Below are positions 26,408 through 36,159 of a DNA stretch of 64,000 bases, one piece after another. Every line of letters starts with the position of its first letter. Position 1 is the first letter of the stretch. Made by a program: the position numbers and the translations under genes. The stretch lies in contig CAZIFQ010000002.1 of assembly GCA_964538375.1 (NCBI GenBank), positions 124,001 to 188,000 on the forward strand. The letters run 5' to 3'. This DNA is from JAUUZQ01 sp964538375 (GTDB taxonomy: Bacteria; Bacteroidota; Bacteroidia; Bacteroidales; GCA-2748055). The notes under the pieces were generated by a model. The model did no database searches. It was not told where the DNA came from and worked only from the letters and a program-made list of their open reading frames with translations.

Positions 26408-28387
26408 ATGAAGAAAAGTATCTTATTTCTAATTGTCACGGTCCTGTTTGTAATTTGTCAACCTGTTGATGCCCAACGGAAAGATAAAGATTCCAGGGCG
26501 AATGCATCCTTTGAGGCCGGAGAATATTTTTTTGCGATTGATTTGTATAAGAAGGCCTACAATAAAGTATCGGAGAGGGACAAGAAAGCTGAGGTGATTT
26601 ATAAAATTGCTGAATGCTATCGTATCACCGGAGACTCTCGTCAGGCTGATTTATGGTATAAGAAAGCGATACAGCAGGATTATCAGAACCCAGAACTTTA
26701 TTTGCGTTATGGTCAAACAGCTCTAAAGAATGAGAAATACGAAATTTCAACTGAACAGTTTACAAAATACGAGGAGCTTGTTCCCGATGATCCAAGGGGG
26801 TCCTGGGGAATTGAATCAGCAAGGATTGCAGAGGAATGGAAAGAGAATCCCACCGGATATATTGTTGAGAATATGCGTTATTTTAATACTTTCCAACGCG
26901 ATTGGAGCCCTTCTTATTCAAAAGATGATTTCATGGAGATATTTTTTACATCCACCAGGGAAGATGCCACAGGAAGTACAACTCATGGTGCTACCGGGCA
27001 GAATTTTGCAGATATCTTTTCTTCCGGCATGGACCGAAAAGGAAAGTGGAGTGTTCCTGTACCTGTGAAATCCATAAATTCAGAATTTGAAGATGGCTCT
27101 CCAAACCTATCGAGTGATTTCTCAACATTATACATTACAAGGTGTAACCAGGGTAAAAACCAACGGCTTGCTTGTCAGATTTATGTTTCAAAGCGCAGTG
27201 GAATGGATTGGGGAGAACCGGAAGCACTGGATATTAATGGGGACAGCGTAACGGCTGCACATCCTGCAATCTCACCAGATGACCTGACGCTTTATTTTGT
27301 GTCTGATATGCCGGGTGGAGTTGGAGAAAATGATATATGGATGATAAGCCGGGAAAGTCCTTCAGGCGAATGGGGTAGCCCCAGGAACCTGGGAGAAGAG
27401 ATAAATACACCGGGAAATGAATTATTCCCTTTCATTCATTCAGATGGTACGCTGTATTTCAGTTCTGACAGCAGGGTTGGAATGGGTGGACTTGATATAT
27501 TTAAAGCTACCCTGGATGAAACAGATACCTGGACCGTGGAAAATATGAAGGCTCCCATCAACTCTAATGAAGATGATTTTTCAATTGTATATGAGCAAGA
27601 GATGGAACGCGGATTTTTTAGCTCCACAAGGAAAGGAAGAGGGAATGATGATATTTACTCATTTGTTTTGCCTCCATTGGAATTTACTGTAAGAGGTATT
27701 GTTAGAGATGACCGGACTGATGCTGTGCTGCCAGGATCCAAGGTAACTTCAGTGGGTAGCGATGGTATAACAATCGAATCAACAACCAATGACGATGGAG
27801 GATTCAGGTTCATGTTGAAACCCAATACGGATTATGTTTTTATTGCAGGAAAAGATGGTTACCTGAAAGGAAAAGAGAGAGAGTCAACAAAAGGACTTGA
27901 TCAGAGTAAAAATTTCAGGGTAACAATTTACCTGGCTTCTACTGAGCAGGTAATTGAGCTTCCGAATATCTTCTACGACTTTGCAAAATGGGATTTACGC
28001 CCGGAGTCAATGGTTTCCCTTGATAACCTGGTAGAAACATTAAATGATAACTCGAATGTAACCATTGAGCTGATGTCACATACCGACTCACGTGGTACGC
28101 CGGCCGATAACGAAGAGTTGTCACAGAAACGTGCCCAATCTGTTGTGGATTACCTGATCTCTAAGGGAATTGCTCAAGACCGTTTGCAGGCAAAAGGGCA
28201 TGGAGAATCACAACCAAAAGTTGTTGATGAAAAGATCAAAGGTCTATACCGATTCCTGAAATTGGAAGATATCCTGACAGAGGATTATATCAATCTACTT
28301 CCGGCTGTACAACAAGAACAGGCGCATCAGATTAATCGTAGAACAGAATTCAGGGTGCTTTCTACCAACTACATTCCGGAAGAGTAG
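26408..28387 (+). CDS. PorE-like OmpA-family protein (TPR, PD40 propeller, carboxypeptidase-regulatory, OmpA_C)
   Basis: 659 residues. Signal peptide ending PVDAQ; no good lipobox (the Cys lies in FVICQ). Domains: TPR (about 30-140), PD40/WD40-like propeller (about 170-420, with repeated SPDDLTLYFVSD-type blades), carboxypeptidase-regulatory-like (about 425-505) and a C-terminal OmpA peptidoglycan-binding domain (from about 519; NIFYDFAKWDLRPES, SHTDSRGTPADNEELSQKRA). This order is that of PorE, which links the type IX machinery to peptidoglycan. Bacteroidota carry several paralogues with the same layout, so PorE itself is not proven. Confidence 0.85.
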   Translation: MKKSILFLIVTVLFVICQPVDAQRKDKDSRANASFEAGEYFFAIDLYKKAYNKVSERDKKAEVIYKIAECYRITGDSRQADLWYKKAIQQDYQNPELYLRYGQTALKNEKYEISTEQFTKYEELVPDDPRGSWGIESARIAEEWKENPTGYIVENMRYFNTFQRDWSPSYSKDDFMEIFFTSTREDATGSTTHGATGQNFADIFSSGMDRKGKWSVPVPVKSINSEFEDGSPNLSSDFSTLYITRCNQGKNQRLACQIYVSKRSGMDWGEPEALDINGDSVTAAHPAISPDDLTLYFVSDMPGGVGENDIWMISRESPSGEWGSPRNLGEEINTPGNELFPFIHSDGTLYFSSDSRVGMGGLDIFKATLDETDTWTVENMKAPINSNEDDFSIVYEQEMERGFFSSTRKGRGNDDIYSFVLPPLEFTVRGIVRDDRTDAVLPGSKVTSVGSDGITIESTTNDDGGFRFMLKPNTDYVFIAGKDGYLKGKERESTKGLDQSKNFRVTIYLASTEQVIELPNIFYDFAKWDLRPESMVSLDNLVETLNDNSNVTIELMSHTDSRGTPADNEELSQKRAQSVVDYLISKGIAQDRLQAKGHGESQPKVVDEKIKGLYRFLKLEDILTEDYINLLPAVQQEQAHQINRRTEFRVLSTNYIPEE

Positions 28388-28517
28388 CCAACTATTTTCT
28401 TTTCCTATTTATTAGCCACGGAAAGTATGGCCAAGGTTCTGTTTGTGTATATGTAAAGGCATAAAATTAATGGATCAGATAGGATTTTACACTTTTTACA
28501 TAGTGTTGATTATTTTG

Positions 28518-28525
28518 TACTTTTG
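28518..28525 (+). promoter_or_regulatory. Candidate -7 box (TACTTTTG) of the purM operon
   Basis: Exact TAnnTTTG match 23 bases before the purM ATG, with a TTTTT tract about 20 bases further upstream in place of a clear TTG. Confidence 0.4.
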
Positions 28526-28548
28526 CGTGTTAATACAGAAAAAAATCT

Positions 28549-29715
28549 ATGAGTCAAACATCCCGTTATCAAGCCCGTGGTGTATCAGCTTCTAAAGAGG
28601 ATGTACATAATGCCATTAAGGATGTGGATAAGGGTCTTTTTCCCAACGCTTTTTGTAAGGTGATTCCGGATATACTGACTAATGATCCTGAGTATTGCCT
28701 GGTAATGCATGCAGATGGAGCAGGAACAAAATCATCTCTCGCCTATCAGTATTGGAAGGAAACGGGGGATTTGTCGGTATGGAAAGGGATTGCCCAGGAT
28801 GCAATTGTAATGAATATTGATGACCTCCTTTGTGTTGGGATAACGGATAACATTGTGATGAGTTCTACTATCGGACGGAATAAGCTGAAGATTCCCGGAG
28901 AGGTTATAGCAGCTATCATCAATGGAACAGAGGAGATATTGGAAGGTCTGAGAAAATTGGGAGTTAGTATTTATTCAAGTGGTGGAGAAACCGCTGATGT
29001 GGGTGACCTTGTAAGAACAATTATTGTAGATTCAACGGTCACTGCAAGAGCGAGAAGAGATGAAATAGTAGTGAATAATATAAAGCCGGGAAATGTTATT
29101 GTGGGACTGGCTTCATATGGCCAGGCAAGCTATGAATCATGCTACAACGGTGGTATGGGGAGTAACGGTTTAACATCTGCCCGTCACGACGTTTTTGCTC
29201 ACTACCTGGCATCCAAATATCCTGAAGCATATGATAATGAGGTGCCTGATGATTTGGTGTATTCAGGAACTTATAGCCTGACCCAGGAGATAGAACATTT
29301 GGGCATTGACGCAGGAAAACTGGTGCTGTCTCCCACGAGAACCTATGCTCCCGTAGTAAAAGATATTTTGAAGAATTTCAGGGACAAGATTGATGGAATG
29401 ATACATTGTTCAGGTGGCGCCCAAACCAAAGTGCTCCATTTTGCGGAAAAGGTGCATATCATTAAAGACAATATGTTTGAGGTTCCTCCATTATTCAAAA
29501 TAATTCAGCAGGAATCACAAACTGACTGGAAGGAAATGTACCAGGTTTTTAATATGGGACACAGATTTGAATTTTATACAGATCAGGAAACAGCTTCAGA
29601 GATCCTAAAGATTTCAGAGAAATATACTATTGACGCCCAGATCGTTGGGCGTTGTGTGGAGTCGGATAAGAAGAAATTGACTATTCGAGGAGAGTTTGGA
29701 GAATTTGTTTATTAA
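28549..29715 (+). CDS. purM: Phosphoribosylformylglycinamidine cyclo-ligase (AIR synthase)
   Basis: 388 residues, the longer Bacteroidota form. Makes aminoimidazole ribotide in de novo purine synthesis. Family features: YQARGVSASKEDVH near the start, VMHADGAGTKSSLAYQYW (ATP-binding loop), AQDAIVMNIDDLLCVG, SSGGETADVGD, and the C-terminal VFNMGHRFEFY. First gene of purM-prfA-pyrF, 11 bases from prfA. Confidence 0.93.
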   Translation: MSQTSRYQARGVSASKEDVHNAIKDVDKGLFPNAFCKVIPDILTNDPEYCLVMHADGAGTKSSLAYQYWKETGDLSVWKGIAQDAIVMNIDDLLCVGITDNIVMSSTIGRNKLKIPGEVIAAIINGTEEILEGLRKLGVSIYSSGGETADVGDLVRTIIVDSTVTARARRDEIVVNNIKPGNVIVGLASYGQASYESCYNGGMGSNGLTSARHDVFAHYLASKYPEAYDNEVPDDLVYSGTYSLTQEIEHLGIDAGKLVLSPTRTYAPVVKDILKNFRDKIDGMIHCSGGAQTKVLHFAEKVHIIKDNMFEVPPLFKIIQQESQTDWKEMYQVFNMGHRFEFYTDQETASEILKISEKYTIDAQIVGRCVESDKKKLTIRGEFGEFVY

Positions 29716-29726
29716 GGAATTTTATT

Positions 29727-30815
29727 ATGAGTGATAATGTAATATTGATGAGACTGGAAGGTGTAGCCCACCGGTTTGAGGAGGTTGGAACACTGATCAC
29801 AGATCCGGATATCATCACGGACATGAAGAGGTATGTGAAGTTGAACAAGGAATATAAGCAGCTCGAGCCAATTGTTGGTTTATACCGAAAATATAAAGAT
29901 CTTCTGAGCAACATTGATAATGCTAAATTAATGTTGGCAGAGGAGACAGATGAAGAGATGAGGGAGATGGCAAAAATGGAATTCGAGGAGATGACCAGTC
30001 AACAGGTTCCTTTGGAAGAGGAGATTAAAATTTCTCTTATTCCTGGTGATCCTGAGGATGATAAAGATTCTATTGTTGAAATTAGAGCGGGGACAGGTGG
30101 AGATGAAGCTAGTATTTTTGCTGGTGATCTCTATAGGATGTACAGCAAGTTTGCAGAAACAAAAGGATGGAAAATAGCAACCACGAGTTTCACAGAGGGG
30201 ACCGTCGGTGGTTATAAAGAAATCATCATGTCTGTAAAAGGGAAGGGTGTATATGGAGTAATGAAATATGAGTCCGGAGTACATCGTGTACAGCGAGTGC
30301 CCCAAACTGAAACACAGGGACGGGTTCACACATCTGCTGCTACTGTTGCAGTATTACCTGAGGCTGAGGAATTTGAGGTTGAGGTAAACCCGGCAGATAT
30401 CCGTAAAGATACATACTGTTCATCAGGTCCCGGGGGGCAATCTGTTAACACTACTTACTCCGCAATCCGTCTGACGCATGTTCCCACAGGAATTGTGGTG
30501 ACCTGCCAGGATGAGAAATCGCAGTTGAAAAATCTTGACAAAGCCATGAAAGAACTGAAGGCACGGCTTTATAACCTCGAATATCAGAAACATATGGATG
30601 AGATCTCCAGTAAGCGTAAAACCATGGTTTCATCGGGAGACAGGTCTGCTAAAATCCGAACCTATAACTATCCACAGGGTAGAATGACCGATCATCGTAT
30701 CAATCTTACCATGTATAACCTGGGACCCATTATGGATGGAGATATTGGAGAAATCATTGATAAATTGCAGATGGCAGAAAATGCAGAACGACTCAAAGAG
30801 AGTGGCATGGAATAA
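29727..30815 (+). CDS. prfA: Peptide chain release factor 1
   Basis: 362 residues, full length. Recognises UAA and UAG: codon-recognition tripeptide P-x-T appears as PQT in RVPQTETQGRVHTSA, and the catalytic GGQ loop is SGPGGQSVNTTYSA. N-terminal helical domain intact. Middle gene of the purM-prfA-pyrF operon. Confidence 0.97.
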   Translation: MSDNVILMRLEGVAHRFEEVGTLITDPDIITDMKRYVKLNKEYKQLEPIVGLYRKYKDLLSNIDNAKLMLAEETDEEMREMAKMEFEEMTSQQVPLEEEIKISLIPGDPEDDKDSIVEIRAGTGGDEASIFAGDLYRMYSKFAETKGWKIATTSFTEGTVGGYKEIIMSVKGKGVYGVMKYESGVHRVQRVPQTETQGRVHTSAATVAVLPEAEEFEVEVNPADIRKDTYCSSGPGGQSVNTTYSAIRLTHVPTGIVVTCQDEKSQLKNLDKAMKELKARLYNLEYQKHMDEISSKRKTMVSSGDRSAKIRTYNYPQGRMTDHRINLTMYNLGPIMDGDIGEIIDKLQMAENAERLKESGME

Positions 30816-30827
30816 TATATCACAATA

Positions 30828-31658
30828 ATGAATTCAGAAGATCTATTCAACAATATTAAGAAGAAATCAAGTTTCCTTTGTGTAGGGCTTGATACAGACT
30901 ACAATAAGATACCGAAACATCTTCTTCAGGAACAATACCCGATGTATGAATTCAATAAGCGGATAATAGATGCCACAGAAGACCTGGTAGTGGCCTACAA
31001 ACCTAATTTGGCATTCTATGAAAGTATGGGGACCGCTGGGTGGATGAGCCTGGAGATGACCATAAATTACATTCGAAAAAATTATCCTGAGATCTTTTTA
31101 ATTGCGGATGCCAAGAGGGGAGATATTGGAAATACTTCTAACATGTATGCCAGGGCATTCTTTAACAACCTTGATTTTGATGCTATCACGCTTTCTCCTT
31201 ATATGGGCAGGGATAGTATTCAACCTTTCCTCGAGTATCCCCAAAAGTGGGCTGTTGTTTTGGGGCTGACCTCTAATGATGGTGCTGAGGACTTTCAACA
31301 ATTAGGAATGAAGGGCGATAAGCTTTTGTATGAAGAAGTTATCAGGAAGGTGGTTTCCTGGGGAAATACGGACAATACAATGTTTGTTGTCGGGGCTACA
31401 AAAGCTGAGATGCTTGATTCTGTCAGGGCCATAGCACCCGATCATTTTCTTTTAATTCCTGGTGTGGGAGCACAGGGTGGTAGCCTGGAAGAAGTGGTTG
31501 ATCATGGGATGAATCGCCGATGTGGGCTTCTTGTAAATGCCAGTCGATCAATTATATACAAAGATGGCTCCAATAAATTCGAGATTGCAGCGCGCCAGGC
31601 AGCTATTGATATGAGGGACCAGATGGAATCACTCCTGAAGAAAAAAGGTTTGATTTAA
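30828..31658 (+). CDS. pyrF: Orotidine 5'-phosphate decarboxylase
   Basis: 276 residues, the longer (type 2) OMP decarboxylase. Final step to UMP. CVGLDTDYNKIPKHL at the start, catalytic DAKRGDIGNTSNMYA and the phosphate-binding LIPGVGAQGG are present. Last gene of the operon, 12 bases after prfA, with sucC converging on it 12 bases downstream. Confidence 0.95.
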   Translation: MNSEDLFNNIKKKSSFLCVGLDTDYNKIPKHLLQEQYPMYEFNKRIIDATEDLVVAYKPNLAFYESMGTAGWMSLEMTINYIRKNYPEIFLIADAKRGDIGNTSNMYARAFFNNLDFDAITLSPYMGRDSIQPFLEYPQKWAVVLGLTSNDGAEDFQQLGMKGDKLLYEEVIRKVVSWGNTDNTMFVVGATKAEMLDSVRAIAPDHFLLIPGVGAQGGSLEEVVDHGMNRRCGLLVNASRSIIYKDGSNKFEIAARQAAIDMRDQMESLLKKKGLI

Positions 31659-31670
31659 TCTGCGCAGTCC

Positions 31671-32858
31671 TTAGACCAGTTCCCTGACCTTATCTGCTGC
31701 TTCCTGAAGTGTGATGGCTGAATGAACTGCCAATCCTGATTCATCAATCAATACTTTCGCCTCTTCTGCATTGGTTCCCTGCAAACGAACAATTACCGGA
31801 ACATCAATATTGCCTATTGATTTGTAGGCATCAACAACTCCCTGTGCAACTCGGTCACAGCGAACGATACCTCCGAAAATATTTATTAGAATGGTTTTAA
31901 CGCTTTCATCTTTCAGTATGATTCTGAATCCTGCTTCAACTGTTTCAGCATTTGCAGTACCGCCTACATCGAGGAAATTGGCAGGTTCCCCTCCCGAAAG
32001 TTTTATGATATCCATGGTTGCCATAGCAAGTCCGGCACCATTTACCATGCAACCTACGTTCCCATCAAGTTTGATGAAGTTCAGGTTAAATTTACCAGCT
32101 TCAATTTCTGTTGGATCTTCTTCATTCAGGTCTCTCATGGCAGCATATTCGGGATGCCTGTAGAGCGCATTGTCATCGAGATTCACCTTACAGTCAGCAG
32201 CCATAATAAGGTTATCAGATGTTTTGAAAACCGGGTTGATCTCGAACATAGCAGCGTCAGATTTTTCGTATGCCTGGTACAAAGCATTGACAAATTTCAC
32301 ACACTGCTTGAGTGCATTGCCACTTAAGCCAAGATTAAAAGCCACCCGCCTGGCCTGAAAAGCTTGAATCCCTACGGCAGGGTCAATTTCTTCTTTAAAA
32401 ATCAGATGGGGAGTTTTTTCAGCAACTGTTTCAATATCCATTCCGCCCTCTGTAGAATACATTACTATATTTCTTCCTGTCGAACGGTTCAACAATACAC
32501 TCATGTAATATTCCTCAGGTTCAGATTCACCCGGGTAATATATACCCTGTTCGATAAGAATTTTTCTTACCAGTTTACCTTCACGACCTGTTTGGTGGGT
32601 GACAAGTGTCATGCCCAAAATGTCATTCGCAAAGTTCCTGACTTCGTCAAGTGATTTCGCGATCTTCACTCCACCTCCTTTACCACGACCACCAGCATGT
32701 ATCTGTGCCTTTACAGCAAAAGTATTAGCTCCTGTTTCTGCTGTGATTTTTGCTGCTGCTTTTACAGCTTCATCAGGAGTTTCTGCTACCATTCCCATTG
32801 GTACACTAACGCCAAAATGTTTTAAAATCTCTTTTCCCTGATGTTCGTGTAGATTCAT
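31671..32858 (-). CDS. sucC: Succinyl-CoA synthetase beta subunit
   Basis: 395 residues. ATP-grasp fold opening NLHEHQGKEILKHFGV, nucleotide loop VKAQIHAGGRGKGGGVK, metal-site EINP and C-terminal ligase-domain motifs (NGAGLAMATMDIIKLSGG, NIFGGIVRCD). Works in the TCA cycle or in succinate/propionate fermentation. The alpha subunit gene (sucD) is not adjacent in this window. Confidence 0.96.
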   Translation of the reverse strand: MNLHEHQGKEILKHFGVSVPMGMVAETPDEAVKAAAKITAETGANTFAVKAQIHAGGRGKGGGVKIAKSLDEVRNFANDILGMTLVTHQTGREGKLVRKILIEQGIYYPGESEPEEYYMSVLLNRSTGRNIVMYSTEGGMDIETVAEKTPHLIFKEEIDPAVGIQAFQARRVAFNLGLSGNALKQCVKFVNALYQAYEKSDAAMFEINPVFKTSDNLIMAADCKVNLDDNALYRHPEYAAMRDLNEEDPTEIEAGKFNLNFIKLDGNVGCMVNGAGLAMATMDIIKLSGGEPANFLDVGGTANAETVEAGFRIILKDESVKTILINIFGGIVRCDRVAQGVVDAYKSIGNIDVPVIVRLQGTNAEEAKVLIDESGLAVHSAITLQEAADKVRELV

Positions 32859-32883
32859 GTTTGTATATTTTTTTATATAATTA

Positions 32884-32891
32884 CAAAAATA
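32884..32891 (-). promoter_or_regulatory. Candidate -7 box of sucC (TATTTTTG on the minus strand)
   Basis: Exact TAnnTTTG match on the minus strand, ending 25 bases upstream of the sucC ATG. The nearest TTG upstream is at non-ideal spacing (25 bases). Confidence 0.3.
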
Positions 32892-32949
32892 TTGTTTTTT
32901 TCAGCATACCTGCCATCAATATTCAGTATTTTCGTAAAAAGCTGATGCT

Positions 32950-33492
32950 ATGAGAAAGCTTCTGAATGAAGAACTAAACAGACTAACCCTTGAATCATTT
33001 AAAGATTCAGTTAAATTGCCACTTGTTGTCATCCTTGATAACGTAAGAAGTTTGAATAACATTGGTTCTGTATTTCGTACCTCAGACGCTTTCCGTGTTG
33101 AAGCCATATATCTTTGTGGCATCACTGCCACCCCACCGCACAAGGATATACACAAAACGGCCCTGGGGGCTACTGAATCGGTTAATTGGGTATACTTTGA
33201 ACGTACCATGGATGCACTGAATGAGTTAAAAGCTGATGGCTATGAGATTTGTGCTATTGAGCAGACTGTTGACAGTGTGATGCTGGAAAAGTTTCCAATT
33301 GATAAAAAAAAGAAGTATGCTTTGATCTTCGGACATGAAATGAGGGGTGTTGAGCAGGCCATTGTAGATGCTGCGGATAAGAGTATCGAGATTCCCCAGT
33401 TTGGTACAAAACACTCACTTAATATTTCTGTCTCTGCGGGAGTTGTATTGTGGGAGTTCTATCGAAAAATGGCTGGTATAATTAATCCTTGA
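32950..33492 (+). CDS. TrmH/SpoU-family RNA methyltransferase
   Basis: 180 residues, a minimal SPOUT methylase without an N-terminal substrate-binding extension. Motif 1 LDNVRSLNNIGSVFRTSDAF, motif 2 ALIFGHEMRGVEQ and motif 3 IPQFGTKHSLNISVSAGVV form the knotted SAM site. The substrate (tRNA 2'-O-methylation or an rRNA site) cannot be told. Divergent from sucC. Confidence 0.9.
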   Translation: MRKLLNEELNRLTLESFKDSVKLPLVVILDNVRSLNNIGSVFRTSDAFRVEAIYLCGITATPPHKDIHKTALGATESVNWVYFERTMDALNELKADGYEICAIEQTVDSVMLEKFPIDKKKKYALIFGHEMRGVEQAIVDAADKSIEIPQFGTKHSLNISVSAGVVLWEFYRKMAGIINP

Positions 33493-33550
33493 TTAAATTT
33501 GAAATTGATTCATAAAATTGCGAGGATCTCCAAGTTCTGTTGATTTACAG

Positions 33551-33588
33551 CAAAAAAAAAGAGGGTGTATTAACACCCTCTTTTTTTT
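33551..33588. terminator. Bidirectional terminator
   Basis: GAGGGTGT (33561-33568), loop ATTA, ACACCCTC (33573-33580), flanked by nine A residues on the left and eight T residues on the right. It serves the TrmH gene on the plus strand and the TPR lipoprotein gene on the minus strand. Confidence 0.92.
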
Positions 33589-33603
33589 ATATGAATTCTA
33601 TAT

Positions 33604-35313
33604 TTAGTCAACAATTGCAGTGAAAGCTGCATCATTGAATAACTTCGCAAACTCAAGGTCTTTCTTAGCTCTCTCTTTCAAAGAAGCATCTTTTTCAACA
33701 GCAAGCTTAAGGTTCTCAATAGCAACTTCGGGCTTATCCTGATCAGCAGCGATAACTGCCATCAGGTAATACTTAGGAGCGCCATCACACTCAAGTCCTG
33801 CAACGATTCTCATTGCTGTTTCTGAGTGGTTATCAAGGAATGAAGCCAAGCCTGCATTGTAAGAAGGAGTGCTACCAAAATAGCTGATTGCATTAGGATA
33901 ATCTCCTTTAATGATATTCACAATACCAAGGTTGTAGTTCACCTCTTTACCTGCACCCAAAGAAGCTGTAAACAGCTCTTCAGCTTTAGCAATGTCACCT
34001 TTTACAAGAGCAACAGCGCCGAGGTTGTTATTGATAATATCAAGATCCTTCAGCTCTTTTGCAGCGAGGAATGAACTTTCTGCTGCATCGTATTTTTCCT
34101 GTTCAAATTGCGCCCAACCCATGTTGTTATGAGCACGCAAACATTTTGGAGAAACTTCTGTAGCTTTCATATAGACAGCTTCTTTAACAGCAACATCTTC
34201 AACAAGAGTAGCTGTATAAAGCAATTCTTCTAAATTTAGTGTATCAGGATTACTTGCCCATAGTCCAGTAAGTTCTTCATCACTCCAGCCAATGTTTTCA
34301 ACGCTAACGGTAAATTTAGATCTTCTCAGTTCAGGAAGAACTTGTTCAGCAATTACTTCAAATACAGCTGAAAGGTTCTTAATTTCCTGCTCTCTAACTT
34401 CAGGATCTGAATGCATGCTCAGAACGCGAAGAATCATTTCTTTGTCTTCAATTTCTGAAGCTTCCATCAATGCTTTGAATCCGTCCCAGTCTTCAGCAGT
34501 AGACATCATTGATAACAACTCTTCAGTTGCATCTATGTCAGCTTTTTTAAGTTGTCCGCCCAGGTATTTTTCAGCAGTACCTTTACGTTTTTCTGAAAGT
34601 TTTGTGTTCAGGTCAAGTTCTCCATCAGGAGAAGCGTAAGCTGAGATTTCGATATTTTTCAACTCAACTCTCTCATTGGCACCAGCAGCTTTAAGGAAAT
34701 CTGTCATTCCGACAACATCTTCCTTCTTAACTTCTGATTTACGAACATTTGCTTTGTTGATTGTGTACTTGATATCAGTTACATACTCCTCAGGAATAAC
34801 CCTTTGGAATTTGTCGCTGAATGTTAATGTCTTAGGTGCTATAGCTACAAGGTTTGGAGTAGCGATAATTCCATCTGCAAGTTTTACATCTTCAAACACT
34901 GCAGTTTTTCCTTTCATGTCTGCAGAAATTTTAACGAAGAGTTCTGACATCATCATATCGTCTTCGTATTCAAATGAATCTGAAACTTTTGCAGATCCAC
35001 CAGTAGCATTGGATATGACCGTATAGTTTTCTGTTACAGATTCACCCTGTGCAATGATTGGTTTAAGTTCGGTTTCTCCACCGTCATATTTTACAACCGG
35101 AGTCAGGGTTAAAACAGCTTTTTTGTTAAAGTATTTAGCAGGATACTGAACATCAACGGTAACGTCAACAGTTCCTCCGTGCATTTCAAGCACTTCGGGC
35201 GATACTGTATAAACTACCTGATCAGCATTCTTAACCATTTTGTTAAGCCCACCACAACTACTAAGTACAGCTGTTGCAAGAATTAAAAGAGCAAAGTTTT
35301 TGAAGTTTTTCAT
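33604..35313 (-). CDS. TPR lipoprotein with central OmpA-like segment
   Basis: 569 residues. Lipoprotein signal with lipobox LSSC (about residue 20). Residues 30-190 are beta-rich. A segment around 220-260 (NIEISAYASPDGELDLN and KLSEKRKGTAEKYL) looks like part of an OmpA peptidoglycan-binding domain. The C-terminal 190 residues are TPR units (AHNNMGWAQFEQEKYDAAE, NNNLGAVALVKGDIAKAEE). Probably an outer-membrane or periplasmic scaffold, conserved in Bacteroidota but not assigned. The codons are strongly biased (many gca, gaa, ctt), compatible with high expression (impression only). Confidence 0.8.
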   Translation of the reverse strand: MKNFKNFALLILATAVLSSCGGLNKMVKNADQVVYTVSPEVLEMHGGTVDVTVDVQYPAKYFNKKAVLTLTPVVKYDGGETELKPIIAQGESVTENYTVISNATGGSAKVSDSFEYEDDMMMSELFVKISADMKGKTAVFEDVKLADGIIATPNLVAIAPKTLTFSDKFQRVIPEEYVTDIKYTINKANVRKSEVKKEDVVGMTDFLKAAGANERVELKNIEISAYASPDGELDLNTKLSEKRKGTAEKYLGGQLKKADIDATEELLSMMSTAEDWDGFKALMEASEIEDKEMILRVLSMHSDPEVREQEIKNLSAVFEVIAEQVLPELRRSKFTVSVENIGWSDEELTGLWASNPDTLNLEELLYTATLVEDVAVKEAVYMKATEVSPKCLRAHNNMGWAQFEQEKYDAAESSFLAAKELKDLDIINNNLGAVALVKGDIAKAEELFTASLGAGKEVNYNLGIVNIIKGDYPNAISYFGSTPSYNAGLASFLDNHSETAMRIVAGLECDGAPKYYLMAVIAADQDKPEVAIENLKLAVEKDASLKERAKKDLEFAKLFNDAAFTAIVD

Positions 35314-35369
35314 AGCGATCTGGTTATTTGTTTTAATGTATTCAAATTCTGAATTTTTTTTCTGAATTA

Positions 35370-35377
35370 CAAATTTA
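35370..35377 (-). promoter_or_regulatory. Candidate -7 box of the TPR lipoprotein (TAAATTTG)
   Basis: Exact TAnnTTTG match on the minus strand, about 57 bases upstream of the start; no clear -33 TTG. Confidence 0.3.
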
Positions 35378-35427
35378 ATAATGTTTTTCCTAAAAATAAA
35401 GAAATAAAGCGGAATTGCGAGGTTTTT

Positions 35428-36063
35428 CTATAATATTATCATGTTCATGCCTGGTTCATATTTGGTGTCAAAAATGGTTTTTTTCACCTTATCATAATCT
35501 TCTTGTTTGCTAACGAAGTCAATATTGTTTATGTCAAGCACAATAAATGTCAAGTCTGTCCTCGATTTTATAAACTCAAAATACCCATCCTGGATTTGCG
35601 AGAGGTACTCTTTTTTAATATCGGTTTCATAGTCGCGCCCGCGTTTCTGGATATTTCTTAAGAGGTTGTCAGTATTGACATGCAAGTATACGTATAAATC
35701 GGGGAGAGGTAATTGTTGTTGAATAATATCGAATAGTTGTTTGTAGAGTTTATATTCATCTTCTTTCAGCGTGTTTTTACTGAAAATCAATGATTTAATG
35801 AAATAGTAATCGCTCACAGTTTTAGTTTGGAATAGATCCCTGGGAGCGATTTCTTTATGTAACTGTTGGTACCTGTCTGCAAGGAATGCAAGTTCAACAG
35901 GAAATGAATACCTGTCGGGGTCTTTGTAAAATTTGGGGAGAAATGGATTTTCGGCAAACTGTTCAAGAATCAGTTTTGAGTTGGTATCATCAGCAATTTT
36001 TCGTGCAAGCGATGTTTTGCCGGCCCCAATATTTCCCTCTATGACCAGGTAATTATATTCCAA
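35428..36063 (-). CDS. Deoxynucleoside kinase
   Basis: 211 residues. Nucleotide salvage kinase of the dCK/dGK-like family: P-loop VIEGNIGAGKTSLA, the LEQFAENPFLPKFYKDP segment, and the RGRDYE lid-type region. Phosphorylates deoxynucleosides with ATP; specificity not predictable. Single gene in a minus-strand stretch, 96 bases downstream of the prolyl oligopeptidase. Confidence 0.9.
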   Translation of the reverse strand: MEYNYLVIEGNIGAGKTSLARKIADDTNSKLILEQFAENPFLPKFYKDPDRYSFPVELAFLADRYQQLHKEIAPRDLFQTKTVSDYYFIKSLIFSKNTLKEDEYKLYKQLFDIIQQQLPLPDLYVYLHVNTDNLLRNIQKRGRDYETDIKKEYLSQIQDGYFEFIKSRTDLTFIVLDINNIDFVSKQEDYDKVKKTIFDTKYEPGMNMIIL

Positions 36064-36095
36064 GTTTGGTGTTCATTAAAAATGACCCTAAAAAT

Positions 36096-36137
36096 AAAAA
36101 ACTTGTCAGGAACAACGTGATTCCAGACAAGTTTTTT
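36096..36137 (-). terminator. Terminator after the prolyl oligopeptidase
   Basis: Near-symmetric hairpin: CTTGTC-A-GGAA pairs with TTCC-A-GACAAG (one A-A mismatch) and is flanked by A6 and T6, so it can stop transcription on either strand. It follows the minus-strand gene that ends at 36160. Confidence 0.8.
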
Positions 36138-36159
36138 ATTATTTATTTATTAGTAGCAA

